Assembly (NCBI RefSeq): GCF_009695875.1
Contig: NZ_VUNC01000006.1
Coordinates: forward strand, 93,938-157,937
DNA from: Olsenella porci
GTDB lineage: Bacteria; Actinomycetota; Coriobacteriia; Coriobacteriales; Atopobiaceae
Direction of reading: 5' to 3'
DNA length: 64,000 nt
Within the stretch, counting starts at the first letter, position 1; each line of letters begins with the position of its first letter. Of this stretch, positions 24,410 to 32,043 are shown in pieces. The notes beneath the pieces are model-generated. The model was not told the origin of the DNA, ran no database searches, and saw only the letters and a list, made by a program, of their open reading frames with translations. A program made the translations under genes and the position numbers.

Positions 24410-26071
24410 ATGACCAAACACATCTTCGTCACCGGCGGCGTCGTCTCCTCACTGGGCAAGGGCATTACCGCAGCTTCGCTCGGTCGCCTCCTCAAGTCTC
24501 GTGGCTACAAGGTCATGATGCAGAAGGCGGATCCCTACCTCAACGTTGACCCCGGCACCATGAGCCCCTTCCAGCACGGCGAGGTGTTTGTCACCGAGGA
24601 CGGCAAGGAGACCGACCTCGACCTGGGTCACTACGAGCGCTTCATCGACGAGAACCTCACCAGCTCCTCCAACTTCACCACGGGCCTGATCTACCAGTCG
24701 CTCATCTCGCGCGAGCGCGCGGGCGACTTCCTGGGCGGCACTGTGCAGGTGATCCCCCACGTCACTGATGCCATCAAGGCGCAGTTCCGCCGCGTTGAGG
24801 AGCAGACCGACGCAGACGTGGTCATCACCGAGCTGGGCGGCACCATCGGCGACATCGAGGGCCAGTCGTTCGTCGAGGCCATCCGCCAGTTCCGCAAGGA
24901 GAAGGGCCACGGCAACACCCTCGTCATCCACGTGAGCCTGGTTCCCTACATCGCCGCCGCGCACGAGGTCAAGACCAAGCCCACGCAGCACTCCGTGAAG
25001 GAGCTCCGCTCCATGGGCATCCAGCCCGACTTCATCGTGTGCCGCAGTGACCACGAGGTGGACGCCTCCATCCGGGCTAAGATCGCCCACTTCTGCGACG
25101 TGGACGAGGATTGCGTGTTCGAGAATTCCGACTGCCCCTCCATCTACGACGTCCCGATGCACCTGGCCAACCAGGACTTTGACCTCAAGGTGTGCCAGAA
25201 GCTGGGTCTTGACCCCCACAAGCGCGACATGAGCGAGTGGAACAGGTTCACCGACTACATGCACGAGGCCAACGCCAAGGAGGACGTGACCACCATCAAG
25301 GTCGTGGGCAAGTACACCCAGCTGCCCGACGCGTACCTCTCCGTCATCGAGTCACTGCACCACTCCGGCGTCTACTATGGCCGCCACGTGCAGATTGACC
25401 TCATCGACGGCGAGGAGCTCACCCCCGACAACGTGGACGAGGTTCTTGCCGGGGCGGACGGCATCCTGGTGCCTGGCGGATTTGGCCTCCGCGGCATCGA
25501 GGGCAAGGTCCTCTCCGCCAATCGTGCGCGCGTCAACAAGGTTCCCTACCTGGGTATCTGCCTGGGCATGCAGGTTGCGGTGAGCGAGTTTGCGCGCAAC
25601 GTCTGCGGCATGGAGGGAGCAACCTCCACCGAGTTCGACGCCGAGTGCAAGTACCCCGTGATCGACCTCATGAAGGACCAGGAGGGCGTCACCGACAAGG
25701 GCGGCACCATGAGGCTGGGCGCCTACCCCTGCAAGCTTGCTGAGGGCACGCTTGCTCGCGAGGCATATGGCGAGGAGCTAGTGTACGAGCGTCACCGTCA
25801 CCGCTTCGAGTTCAACAACGCCTACCGCAAGCAGCTCACCGACGCGGGCCTGGTCCTCTCCGGCCTCTCGCCCGACGGTCACCTGGTTGAGATGATCGAG
25901 CTACGCGAGTCCGACCACCCCTGGTTTGTGGCGACGCAGGCTCACCCCGAGTTCAAGAGTCGCCCCACCAAGCCCGCGCCCCTGTTCCGCGAGTTCGTGC
26001 GTGCCGCCATCGCCGGCCACGAGGGGGTCGGCCGCGGGGAGGTCGTCCCCGAGCACGGCGTGGCGGAGTAG
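24410..26071 (+). CDS. pyrG: CTP synthase
   Basis: PyrG converts UTP to CTP with glutamine nitrogen. The 553-residue protein has the synthetase domain (starts [18 protein letters not shown], with [20 protein letters not shown]) and a class I glutamine amidotransferase domain. In the latter, the nucleophile Cys sits in [12 protein letters not shown] and the His/Glu pair in [15 protein letters not shown] 24410 is chosen for homology to family starts (AAGGG lies about 8 nt upstream); a frame extension to 24326 runs through the promoter. Confidence 0.97.
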   Translation: MTKHIFVTGGVVSSLGKGITAASLGRLLKSRGYKVMMQKADPYLNVDPGTMSPFQHGEVFVTEDGKETDLDLGHYERFIDENLTSSSNFTTGLIYQSLISRERAGDFLGGTVQVIPHVTDAIKAQFRRVEEQTDADVVITELGGTIGDIEGQSFVEAIRQFRKEKGHGNTLVIHVSLVPYIAAAHEVKTKPTQHSVKELRSMGIQPDFIVCRSDHEVDASIRAKIAHFCDVDEDCVFENSDCPSIYDVPMHLANQDFDLKVCQKLGLDPHKRDMSEWNRFTDYMHEANAKEDVTTIKVVGKYTQLPDAYLSVIESLHHSGVYYGRHVQIDLIDGEELTPDNVDEVLAGADGILVPGGFGLRGIEGKVLSANRARVNKVPYLGICLGMQVAVSEFARNVCGMEGATSTEFDAECKYPVIDLMKDQEGVTDKGGTMRLGAYPCKLAEGTLAREAYGEELVYERHRHRFEFNNAYRKQLTDAGLVLSGLSPDGHLVEMIELRESDHPWFVATQAHPEFKSRPTKPAPLFREFVRAAIAGHEGVGRGEVVPEHGVAE

Positions 26072-26083
26072 CTGCCACAGGCA

Positions 26084-27037
26084 ATGGACCTGGACCGTGC
26101 ATGCCAGGAGTACCTCGGCTACCTTGCGGTCGAGCGGGGGTACTCGCACAACACCATAGATTCGTACGCGCGCGACATCAAACGCTACCTGGCGTTTCTT
26201 GCCGCGCGCGGCATATCTCGGCCCGAGGGTGTGACCAGGGAGGACGTGGTCGACCACATCCAGTCCCTTGAGGAGTCCGGGCTCGCCCCCTCCTCGGTCA
26301 AGCGCGCCGTCTCGGCCATAAAGGGCTTCCACCGGTTCATGGTGGTGGAGCAGATCTGCGAGAACCACCCCACGGCGGACGTCCCTCTCCCCAAGGAGCC
26401 AGAACGCCTGCCCGACGTCCTCTCGCGCGAGGACGTGTTCCGTCTCCTCGACGTCCCCTTTGCCGTGGAGCCAAAGCCCAAGCCCCGCAAGGGAGGGGAG
26501 CCCGACCGCACCAACGTCGCGGCCTTCCACCGGGACAAGGCGATCCTGGAGGTCCTGTACGGGTGCGGGCTCAGGGTGTCGGAGCTCTGTGGGCTGGACC
26601 TTGCCGACGTCTCGTTTGAGGACGAGATGCTGCGGGTGACGGGCAAGGGCTCAAAGGAGCGCATCGTTCCCATCATGGGTACGGCGCTCCGGGCGTTGCG
26701 GCTCTATGTGGAAGAGTGGCGGGCCGTCCTCTGCGCGCACGGGAGCCGACCGTGTCCCGCGGTGTTCGCGAGCGCCCGTGGGACCCGCATCACGCGGCAG
26801 GCGGTTCACTCCCTTGTGGAGCGGTACGGGAAGATGGTGGGGATAGAGGGCCTGCACCCGCACACCCTGAGGCACAGTTACGCCACCCATCTCCTGGAGG
26901 GTGGCATGGACCTGCGCGTGGTGCAGGAGCTGCTGGGGCACGCCTCCGTCGCGACCACGCAGCTCTACACCCACATCGACCGCACGCACGTGCGCATGAC
27001 CTACCTGGCCGCCCATCCGCGCGCGAGGCTGGGGTAG
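26084..27037 (+). CDS. xerD: Site-specific tyrosine recombinase XerD
   Basis: XerD resolves chromosome dimers at dif with XerC. The 317-residue protein has the SAM-like core-binding domain (about 1-90) and a catalytic domain with Arg164 (GCGLRVSEL), Lys188 (TGKGSKER), His260/Arg263 ([12 protein letters not shown]), His286 ([11 protein letters not shown]) and Tyr295 (LYTHI). A short charged insert (about 129-145) makes it a little longer than usual. It follows pyrG by 12 nt. The repeat-rich region begins right after it. Confidence 0.93.
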   Translation: MDLDRACQEYLGYLAVERGYSHNTIDSYARDIKRYLAFLAARGISRPEGVTREDVVDHIQSLEESGLAPSSVKRAVSAIKGFHRFMVVEQICENHPTADVPLPKEPERLPDVLSREDVFRLLDVPFAVEPKPKPRKGGEPDRTNVAAFHRDKAILEVLYGCGLRVSELCGLDLADVSFEDEMLRVTGKGSKERIVPIMGTALRALRLYVEEWRAVLCAHGSRPCPAVFASARGTRITRQAVHSLVERYGKMVGIEGLHPHTLRHSYATHLLEGGMDLRVVQELLGHASVATTQLYTHIDRTHVRMTYLAAHPRARLG

Positions 27038-27047
27038 CGCGGGGGCG

Positions 27048-27136
27048 CGTCTCCCGCGGTGTCCGCGCGCCCCACCAAAGGCGTTTTCGTCTCCCGCGGT
27101 GTCCGCGTGTCCCACAGTGAATGGTCGCGTCTCCCA
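27048..27136 (+). repeat. 40-bp tandem direct repeats after xerD
   Basis: An identical 20-bp sequence beginning CGTCTCCCGCGG occurs at 27048-27067 and 27088-27107, exactly 40 bp apart. A third, partial copy (CGTCTCCCA) begins at 27128, again 40 bp on. Each full copy contains a CGCGG-tgt-CCGCG mini-hairpin. The 20-bp segments between copies are diverged. Confidence 0.75.
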
Positions 27137-27419
27137 CCCCTACGACAACGGAGTTCCATGGCGGACGTTCGTACCGTCTTTCGATGGGACGTCCTCCCAC
27201 CGGTGCGAGCCCGCCCCGCGCTGGCGGACGGCTGGTGGCATCGATTTGGTGGGGGAGAGGGACCGCGCCAGGTGCTTTGGGGGGAATCCGACTGGGGCGG
27301 CCCCATTCCTTGGCGCACGGCATGCATCTCACCGGGCGAGCAACCGGGCTGGGGTGGATCGGGCACCTGTGGGGGCACGGGAAAAGAAGGGTCCGGGTGT
27401 GCCCCATGCCCCATGCGGG

Positions 27420-27444
27420 TGCCGCAGCTGCTTTCGCTGCGGCA
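27420..27444. other. Perfect 9-bp hairpin
   Basis: TGCCGCAGC and GCTGCGGCA flank the loop TGCTTTC. No U-run follows, so termination is not clearly its role. Confidence 0.5.
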
Positions 27445-27539
27445 TGGGTAGTTGGCATCGGGGTTCGAATATGGTGGGGGACGTGCGAAGACCTCGATCC
27501 CACGCTGGTCCCCGGGAGGCACGCTGAACGCCTCCCTGC

Positions 27540-27713
27540 CTCATGCGGTTTTGGCCCACGCCTGCTTAGCGATGCTAGGCCTCGTGGAGTTTGGGGTTCC
27601 GTCTGCTTAGCGATGCCTGGCCTCGTGCGGGTTTTCGGCGAAAACCCGCACGAGCGCTAGCGCGGCTAAACATCCCGGCCCGGAATCGACACGAGGGCTA
27701 GCATGACTAAGCA
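27540..27713. repeat. Nested palindromic repeat made of 41-bp units
   Basis: A 24-bp box starting TGCTTAGC and ending CCTCGTG occurs at 27563-27586 and 27604-27627 (22/24 identical). It occurs again in inverted orientation at 27649-27672 and 27690-27713. Box-to-box spacing is 41 bp on both sides. At the centre is a perfect 15-bp inverted repeat (27622-27636 with 27640-27654) around the loop GGC. The whole array is symmetric about base 27638. A partial third unit (CTCATGCGG) begins at 27540. The 41-bp unit recurs at 63230. Confidence 0.85.
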
Positions 27714-28050
27714 GGTGCAGCTTCACGGTGGGACGCCCTTCCACCCCGCGTGGGAATCCCTCCCACAAGCCGAAGGGAGCCATTCTCGCCGTCCAACATT
27801 CTCTCCCACCGCCGTCCCACGCTGCTTCCCAAATGGCGCCAAAGGGTGGGTGGGTACTCCTGCGAAAGAGAGAAATAAGCCCATCTACCTGCGTAAATGA
27901 CTCTGACCTGCGGCTTCACCAACCCTTCACAATCCCCCTTTCAACCTAGCGCGCGGGCGGTCGCTCCCTTGTGGTGCGAACGCGTGTTTCCACGAGATGT
28001 GGGGCCGCTTGGAAACCTATCAGACCCCCAGGACGAAAAGTTGCCGTTGG

Positions 28051-28075
28051 GTGGGACGATGTGTTGCGAAGTGGG
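28051..28075 (+). promoter_or_regulatory. MraZ-type operator boxes in the mraZ promoter
   Basis: GTGGG, GTGTT and GTGGG begin at 28051, 28061 and 28071, an exact 10-bp period. Known MraZ operators are direct repeats of TGGG-type boxes with 5-nt spacers, so this fits autoregulation. The boxes cover the predicted -35 hexamer. Confidence 0.65.
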
Positions 28076-28091
28076 GGACTTGCCCTATTAT
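28064..28091 (+). promoter_or_regulatory. Promoter of the dcw cluster (mraZ)
   Basis: TTGCGA (28064-28069) and TATTAT (28086-28091) are separated by 16 bp. Transcription would start near 28098, about 50 nt before mraZ. Confidence 0.6.
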
Positions 28092-28146
28092 TAGACTCAC
28101 GTTTTCGAGGGGGAGCACACTCCCTGCACCAAGGGGAGGAGGGGAC

Positions 28147-28575
28147 ATGTACCTTACTGGCACCTTCCAGCACAATCTGGATGCCAAGTCCCGTCTGACC
28201 CTTCCTGCCTCGTTTCGCAAGCAGGTGGGCGACACGGTCTGCCTGGTGCCCCTCGACGACGCGATCTACGGCTTCACCCCCGAGAGCCACAAGGCTTGGG
28301 TGTCCAGCTTCTTCCCCCAGGGGCTCAACCCCCGCAACAGGAGGGACGTGCAGCTGCACAGCCTGCTCATGCGTCGCACCGTCACGGTGGAGGTCGACTC
28401 CGCGGGGCGGATCGCACTGGGCAAGGTCAGCGCAGAGGCGCTCCAGAAGCTGGGAATCGAGCGCGAGGTCACGGTCATCGGCAACGACGACCACTTCGAG
28501 ATCTGGTCCGCCGCCGCGTTCAAGGCGATGGACGAGCAGATCGAGAGCCTCGACGACCTCATGTTCGACGACTAG
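28147..28575 (+). CDS. mraZ: Transcriptional regulator MraZ
   Basis: MraZ binds repeated boxes upstream of the dcw operon and represses it. The 142-residue protein carries the two SpoVT/AbrB-like halves, with DAKSRLTLPASFR near the N-terminus and VDSAGRIALG in the second half. The ribosome site AGGAGGGG precedes the ATG. It is first gene of the division/wall cluster and its presumed own operator lies just upstream. Confidence 0.95.
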   Translation: MYLTGTFQHNLDAKSRLTLPASFRKQVGDTVCLVPLDDAIYGFTPESHKAWVSSFFPQGLNPRNRRDVQLHSLLMRRTVTVEVDSAGRIALGKVSAEALQKLGIEREVTVIGNDDHFEIWSAAAFKAMDEQIESLDDLMFDD

Positions 28576-28594
28576 CCAGGAGGGGGTGAGGGTC

Positions 28595-29599
28595 TTGACA
28601 GCAGAATATCGGCACGTACCCGTGATGCTCGAGGAGGTCCTCTCCGTCCTCGACCCACAGCCGGGCGAGGTGGTCTGCGACTGCACGCTCGGTGGGGCCG
28701 GACACTCGGTGGAGATGGCCAGGAGGATCCAGCCCGACGGCCTGTCGATTGGCATCGACCAGGACGACATGGCCCTCTCCGCCGCGGCCGAGCGCTTCGC
28801 GCGCGAGGTTCCCGGGGCGGAGCACCGCTTCCTCAAGGGCAACTTCGGCTCGCTCGACGACCTTCTCGTCGAGGCCGAGGTTCCCGGAGTGGACTGCTTC
28901 CTCTTCGACCTGGGGGTCTCCTCCCCGCAACTCGACATCCCCGAGAGGGGGTTCTCGTACCACGAGGACGCCCCGCTCGACATGCGCATGGATCCGGGCA
29001 ACAACACCCTAACCGCAGCTGAGGTCATAAACCACTACAACGAAGCCGACCTCGCCCGGATACTCCGCGTCTATGGGGACGAGAGGTACGCAAGCTCCAT
29101 CGCCCGACACATCGTCCGCCGGCGCGAGAAGGAGCCGATCGAGACCACGCTTCAGCTGGTCGACGTCGTGAAGGAGGCAATCCCAGCCGCCGGAAGGAGG
29201 CATGGGGGGCATCCCGCACGCAAGACCTTCCAGGCCCTGCGCATCGAGGTGAACCACGAGCTGGACGTACTGGACCAGGGCCTTAGGGCAGCGGTTCGCT
29301 GGGCAAACACGGGCGGTAGGATCTGCGTCATCTCCTACCACTCCCTGGAGGACCGAATCGTCAAGCACGTGTTCTCGGAGCTCTCGCAGGGATGCACATG
29401 TCCCCCGGACCTCCCGGTGTGCGTGTGCGGTCACGTGCCGATAGTCAGCGTCAAGACCAAGAGGCCCCTCAAGGCCAGCGAGGGAGAGGTGCGACGGAAC
29501 CCTCGGTCGCGCAGCGCCCTCCTGCGCGTGGCGGTCAAGCTCGACGTCACGCACGAGGGGGAGAAGGAGGCACAACCGGCCGCGAGGCCGCGTGCATAG
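28595..29599 (+). CDS. rsmH: 16S rRNA m4C1402 methyltransferase RsmH (MraW)
   Basis: RsmH methylates 16S rRNA N4 of C1402. The 334-residue product starts with TAEYRHVPVMLEEVL. It has the SAM motif CDCTLGGAGHS, DLGVSSPQLD, RGFSYHEDAPLDMRMD, RKTFQALRIEVN and ISYHSLEDRIVK, all diagnostic. TTG 28595 is chosen because AGGAGGGG lies 9 nt upstream; the in-frame GTG at 28586 abuts that ribosome site. Confidence 0.94.
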   Translation: MTAEYRHVPVMLEEVLSVLDPQPGEVVCDCTLGGAGHSVEMARRIQPDGLSIGIDQDDMALSAAAERFAREVPGAEHRFLKGNFGSLDDLLVEAEVPGVDCFLFDLGVSSPQLDIPERGFSYHEDAPLDMRMDPGNNTLTAAEVINHYNEADLARILRVYGDERYASSIARHIVRRREKEPIETTLQLVDVVKEAIPAAGRRHGGHPARKTFQALRIEVNHELDVLDQGLRAAVRWANTGGRICVISYHSLEDRIVKHVFSELSQGCTCPPDLPVCVCGHVPIVSVKTKRPLKASEGEVRRNPRSRSALLRVAVKLDVTHEGEKEAQPAARPRA

Positions 29600-29728
29600 G
29601 CAACGAACGAACCAACAAACGCAGCAGCAAGCACCACCAACGCAACACAACGCAGCTCAAACGAACCACCATCACACCACCAACGCAGCCGGGCTCGCCC
29701 GGCTGCCTTCAGCAAAGAGGGGCAAACC
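29600..29728 (+). promoter_or_regulatory. C/A-rich, G-poor leader with strong hairpin before ftsL
   Basis: From about 29601 to 29684 the plus strand is rich in CAA/CCA and nearly lacks G, quite unlike its surroundings. Next is a perfect 9-bp hairpin GCAGCCGGG-CTCG-CCCGGCTGC (29685-29706), then AGAGGGG before ftsL. The unstructured C-rich tract resembles a Rho-loading (rut) site; the hairpin could protect or gate the downstream mRNA. Both roles are inference. Confidence 0.5.
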
Positions 29729-30214
29729 ATGAGGTACGCAGGGTCCGAGGCACGTGTCCTCGACGCCGCCGAGAGGCGTACGCAGGAGGTAGAGCGTCAC
29801 GCCCCCTTCGAGGTCGTCGAGGGCGGCGGGCTGGATGCCCGGGCTCGTCAGGGGGTCTCGGGGCGGTTCCTCCGCAGGTTCGAGATCTTCATGGTTTGTA
29901 CGGCAGCGCTCCTCGCCCTTGGCGCCGTCAGGGTCGCCATGACCAGCGCGACGGTCGCCACCCTCCAGCAGAACGCCGCCCTGGAGCAGAAGATCTCGAC
30001 CTCCGAGGACGACAACGGCGAGCTCCAGATCGAGCACTCGGTGCTCTCCAGCTCGTCTCGCATCGACCTCATCGCAACCGAGAACTACGGCATGGTCCGT
30101 CCCACTTCCACCGACACGATCACCCTGGGGAGCTCGGACCAGTCCTCCACGACCGCTTCTGCAGATGATGCGCAATCCGCCCAGCAGACTCAGGCCGCGG
30201 CCTCGGAGTCGTAG
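29729..30214 (+). CDS. ftsL: Cell division protein FtsL-like
   Basis: A small bitopic divisome protein. The 161-residue product has a cytoplasmic N-terminus of about 50 residues, one hydrophobic helix (about 53-70), then a coiled-coil stretch (ATLQQNAALEQKISTSEDDN) and a Ser/Thr/Ala-rich tail. The size, topology and place between rsmH and ftsI identify it; FtsL sequences diverge too much for motif proof. Confidence 0.82.
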   Translation: MRYAGSEARVLDAAERRTQEVERHAPFEVVEGGGLDARARQGVSGRFLRRFEIFMVCTAALLALGAVRVAMTSATVATLQQNAALEQKISTSEDDNGELQIEHSVLSSSSRIDLIATENYGMVRPTSTDTITLGSSDQSSTTASADDAQSAQQTQAAASES

Positions 30215-30225
30215 ACTTCTCTCTC

Positions 30226-32022
30226 GTGAGAAGCACACAAGACAACAGCCGACGCGGGAGGAATCCCAGTCCCGAGGCCTCCTACGACGAGGCGTCACGG
30301 CGGCGCCGCATGCGGTCGCTCCGCCGCGGCGGTCCTGACTTCGACTCAAATGCCAAGTTCCTCATGGTCTTTGTTGCCGTCCTGGCGGCGATTGTGGCGG
30401 GCAAGCTCGTCTACCTCCAGGTGTTCGAAGCCTCGAATCTTAGCAAGCAGGCCGAGGCCATGCGCACCAACACCGTCACCATCCAGGCGAAGCGCGGAAC
30501 CATCTACGACCGCAACGGCAACGTCCTCGCCATGAGCCAGGACTGCACCACGATCTACTGCAATCCCAACGAGGTCCAGGCGGGCTCCATCGAGGAGGCC
30601 GCCAAGATTCTCGCCGAGGACACCGGTGGTGACGAGAGCGACTTCCTCTCGATCCTCACGCAGGACACCACCTTCGCCTACCTCAAGCGCAAAGTGGACA
30701 ACTCCGTCGCCGACCAGGTGAAGGAGGACCTCGCAAAGGCTAACATCTCGGGGGTCTACTACCTCAGCGACGTGCGGCGCGTGTACCCGTACGGCTCGGT
30801 GGGAAGCCAGGTCCTGGGCATCGTGGGCACGGACGGCGACGGCCTCACCGGCCTCGAGCTCTACTACAACGACATCCTCAAGGGCACCGACGGCGAGATG
30901 ATCTTCGAGACCGGCAGCGGTGGGACGCCCATTGCCGGGGAGACCGCCCAGACCAAGGATGCCAAGGATGGCACGGACATCGTTATCTCGCTCGACATCG
31001 ACATCCAGAAGGTCGCGGAGGAGACGATCACCCAGGGCGTCAAGGACTACTCCGCCGACTCGGGCTCGGTCATGGTCACCGACCCCACCACGGGCGAGAT
31101 CCTGGCGGCCTGCTCGACCCCTATGTTCGACGTCACCGACACCTCCACGATCGAGGACGGGGCGACCAGCCTCAAGCTCGTCTCGTCGTCGTTTGAGCCC
31201 GGCTCCATCTTCAAGCTGCTGACCATGGCGATCGGCATCGACAACGGCCTCATCACGCCCGACAGCACGTTTGACGTCCCCGCCAAGGTGCAGGTGGGCA
31301 GCGACTGGGTCGGCGACGACGACAATCGCAGCTACGAGATGAACATGTCGGTGCGAGAGATCCTCAGGCGCTCGTCCAACGCGGGAACTGCCCTGGTGGC
31401 CCAGCAGGTGATAGGTGCCGACACCTTTGCCAGCGGTATCGAGAAGTTTGGCATCGGCTCCAAGACGGGAATCGACTTCCCCGGCGAGGTCGCCGGCATC
31501 GTCAAGACGCGCGAGCACTACGACAACGCGAGCCTGGGCGCCATGTCGTTTGGCCAGTCGCTGGCCATCCCACTGGTGCAGATGGTCAAGGCGGTCGACT
31601 CCATCGCGGACGACGGCACGCTCACCACGCCCCACTTCCTCGTGAAGAAGGGGGGCGAGACGGTGGAGTGGAAGAGCGCGGGCACCTCGGTCTCGAAGGA
31701 GACCGCCGACCAGGTCACCGACATGATGCGGACCGTAGTGCAGGAGGGCACCGCGACTGCCGCCCAGGTCGACGGCTACGACGTGGCGGGCAAGACCGGC
31801 ACGGGCGAGCAGGCGGGCGAGACGGGCTCCTACATAGAGAACAGCTACGTGAGCTCGCTCATCGGCTTCGCCAACGCGGACGACCCCAAGGTCCTGGTGT
31901 ACGTGGGTCTCAACGGAACTCCATATCTGGCCACCTCATCTGCCGCCCCCCTGTTCTCGACTATCATGAGTGCTGCTCTTTCGGACCTGGGCGTGGAGCC
32001 CACGTCCGGCACGAGCTCATAG
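30226..32022 (+). CDS. ftsI: Peptidoglycan transpeptidase FtsI (class B PBP)
   Basis: FtsI cross-links septal peptidoglycan. The 598-residue protein has a basic N-terminus, one transmembrane helix (about 44-66), the PBP dimerisation domain (about 85-245; RGTIYDRNGNVLA), and the transpeptidase domain. Its motifs are SIFK with the catalytic Ser327 (in FEPGSIFK), SSN (383-385) and KTGTGE (523-528). The GTG start lies 11 nt after ftsL. murE, usually next, is absent. Confidence 0.95.
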   Translation: MRSTQDNSRRGRNPSPEASYDEASRRRRMRSLRRGGPDFDSNAKFLMVFVAVLAAIVAGKLVYLQVFEASNLSKQAEAMRTNTVTIQAKRGTIYDRNGNVLAMSQDCTTIYCNPNEVQAGSIEEAAKILAEDTGGDESDFLSILTQDTTFAYLKRKVDNSVADQVKEDLAKANISGVYYLSDVRRVYPYGSVGSQVLGIVGTDGDGLTGLELYYNDILKGTDGEMIFETGSGGTPIAGETAQTKDAKDGTDIVISLDIDIQKVAEETITQGVKDYSADSGSVMVTDPTTGEILAACSTPMFDVTDTSTIEDGATSLKLVSSSFEPGSIFKLLTMAIGIDNGLITPDSTFDVPAKVQVGSDWVGDDDNRSYEMNMSVREILRRSSNAGTALVAQQVIGADTFASGIEKFGIGSKTGIDFPGEVAGIVKTREHYDNASLGAMSFGQSLAIPLVQMVKAVDSIADDGTLTTPHFLVKKGGETVEWKSAGTSVSKETADQVTDMMRTVVQEGTATAAQVDGYDVAGKTGTGEQAGETGSYIENSYVSSLIGFANADDPKVLVYVGLNGTPYLATSSAAPLFSTIMSAALSDLGVEPTSGTSS

Positions 32023-32043
32023 GCCCAAGTGGGAGAGGAATCG

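Larger units (their letters stand above)
27038..28146. other. 1.1-kb gene-free, repeat-rich region between xerD and mraZ
   Basis: No open frame here shows a recognisable domain, ribosome site or steady codon use. The region holds 40-bp tandem repeats, several perfect hairpins (GGGAGGC/GCCTCCC at 27514-27536; TGCCGCAGC/GCTGCGGCA at 27420-27444), a 151-bp nested palindrome, and 19 GTGGG or CCCAC motifs counted by eye. It ends with the mraZ promoter. Confidence 0.7.

Noticed and set aside
27121..27660. 179-residue plus-strand frame in the xerD-mraZ gap
   Set aside because: No ribosome site, no recognisable domain, and it runs through hairpins and the palindromic repeat.
27540..27713. CRISPR array
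   Set aside because: The 41-bp period with 24-bp boxes resembles repeat-spacer order, but there are only a few imperfect copies, half are inverted, and no cas gene is near.
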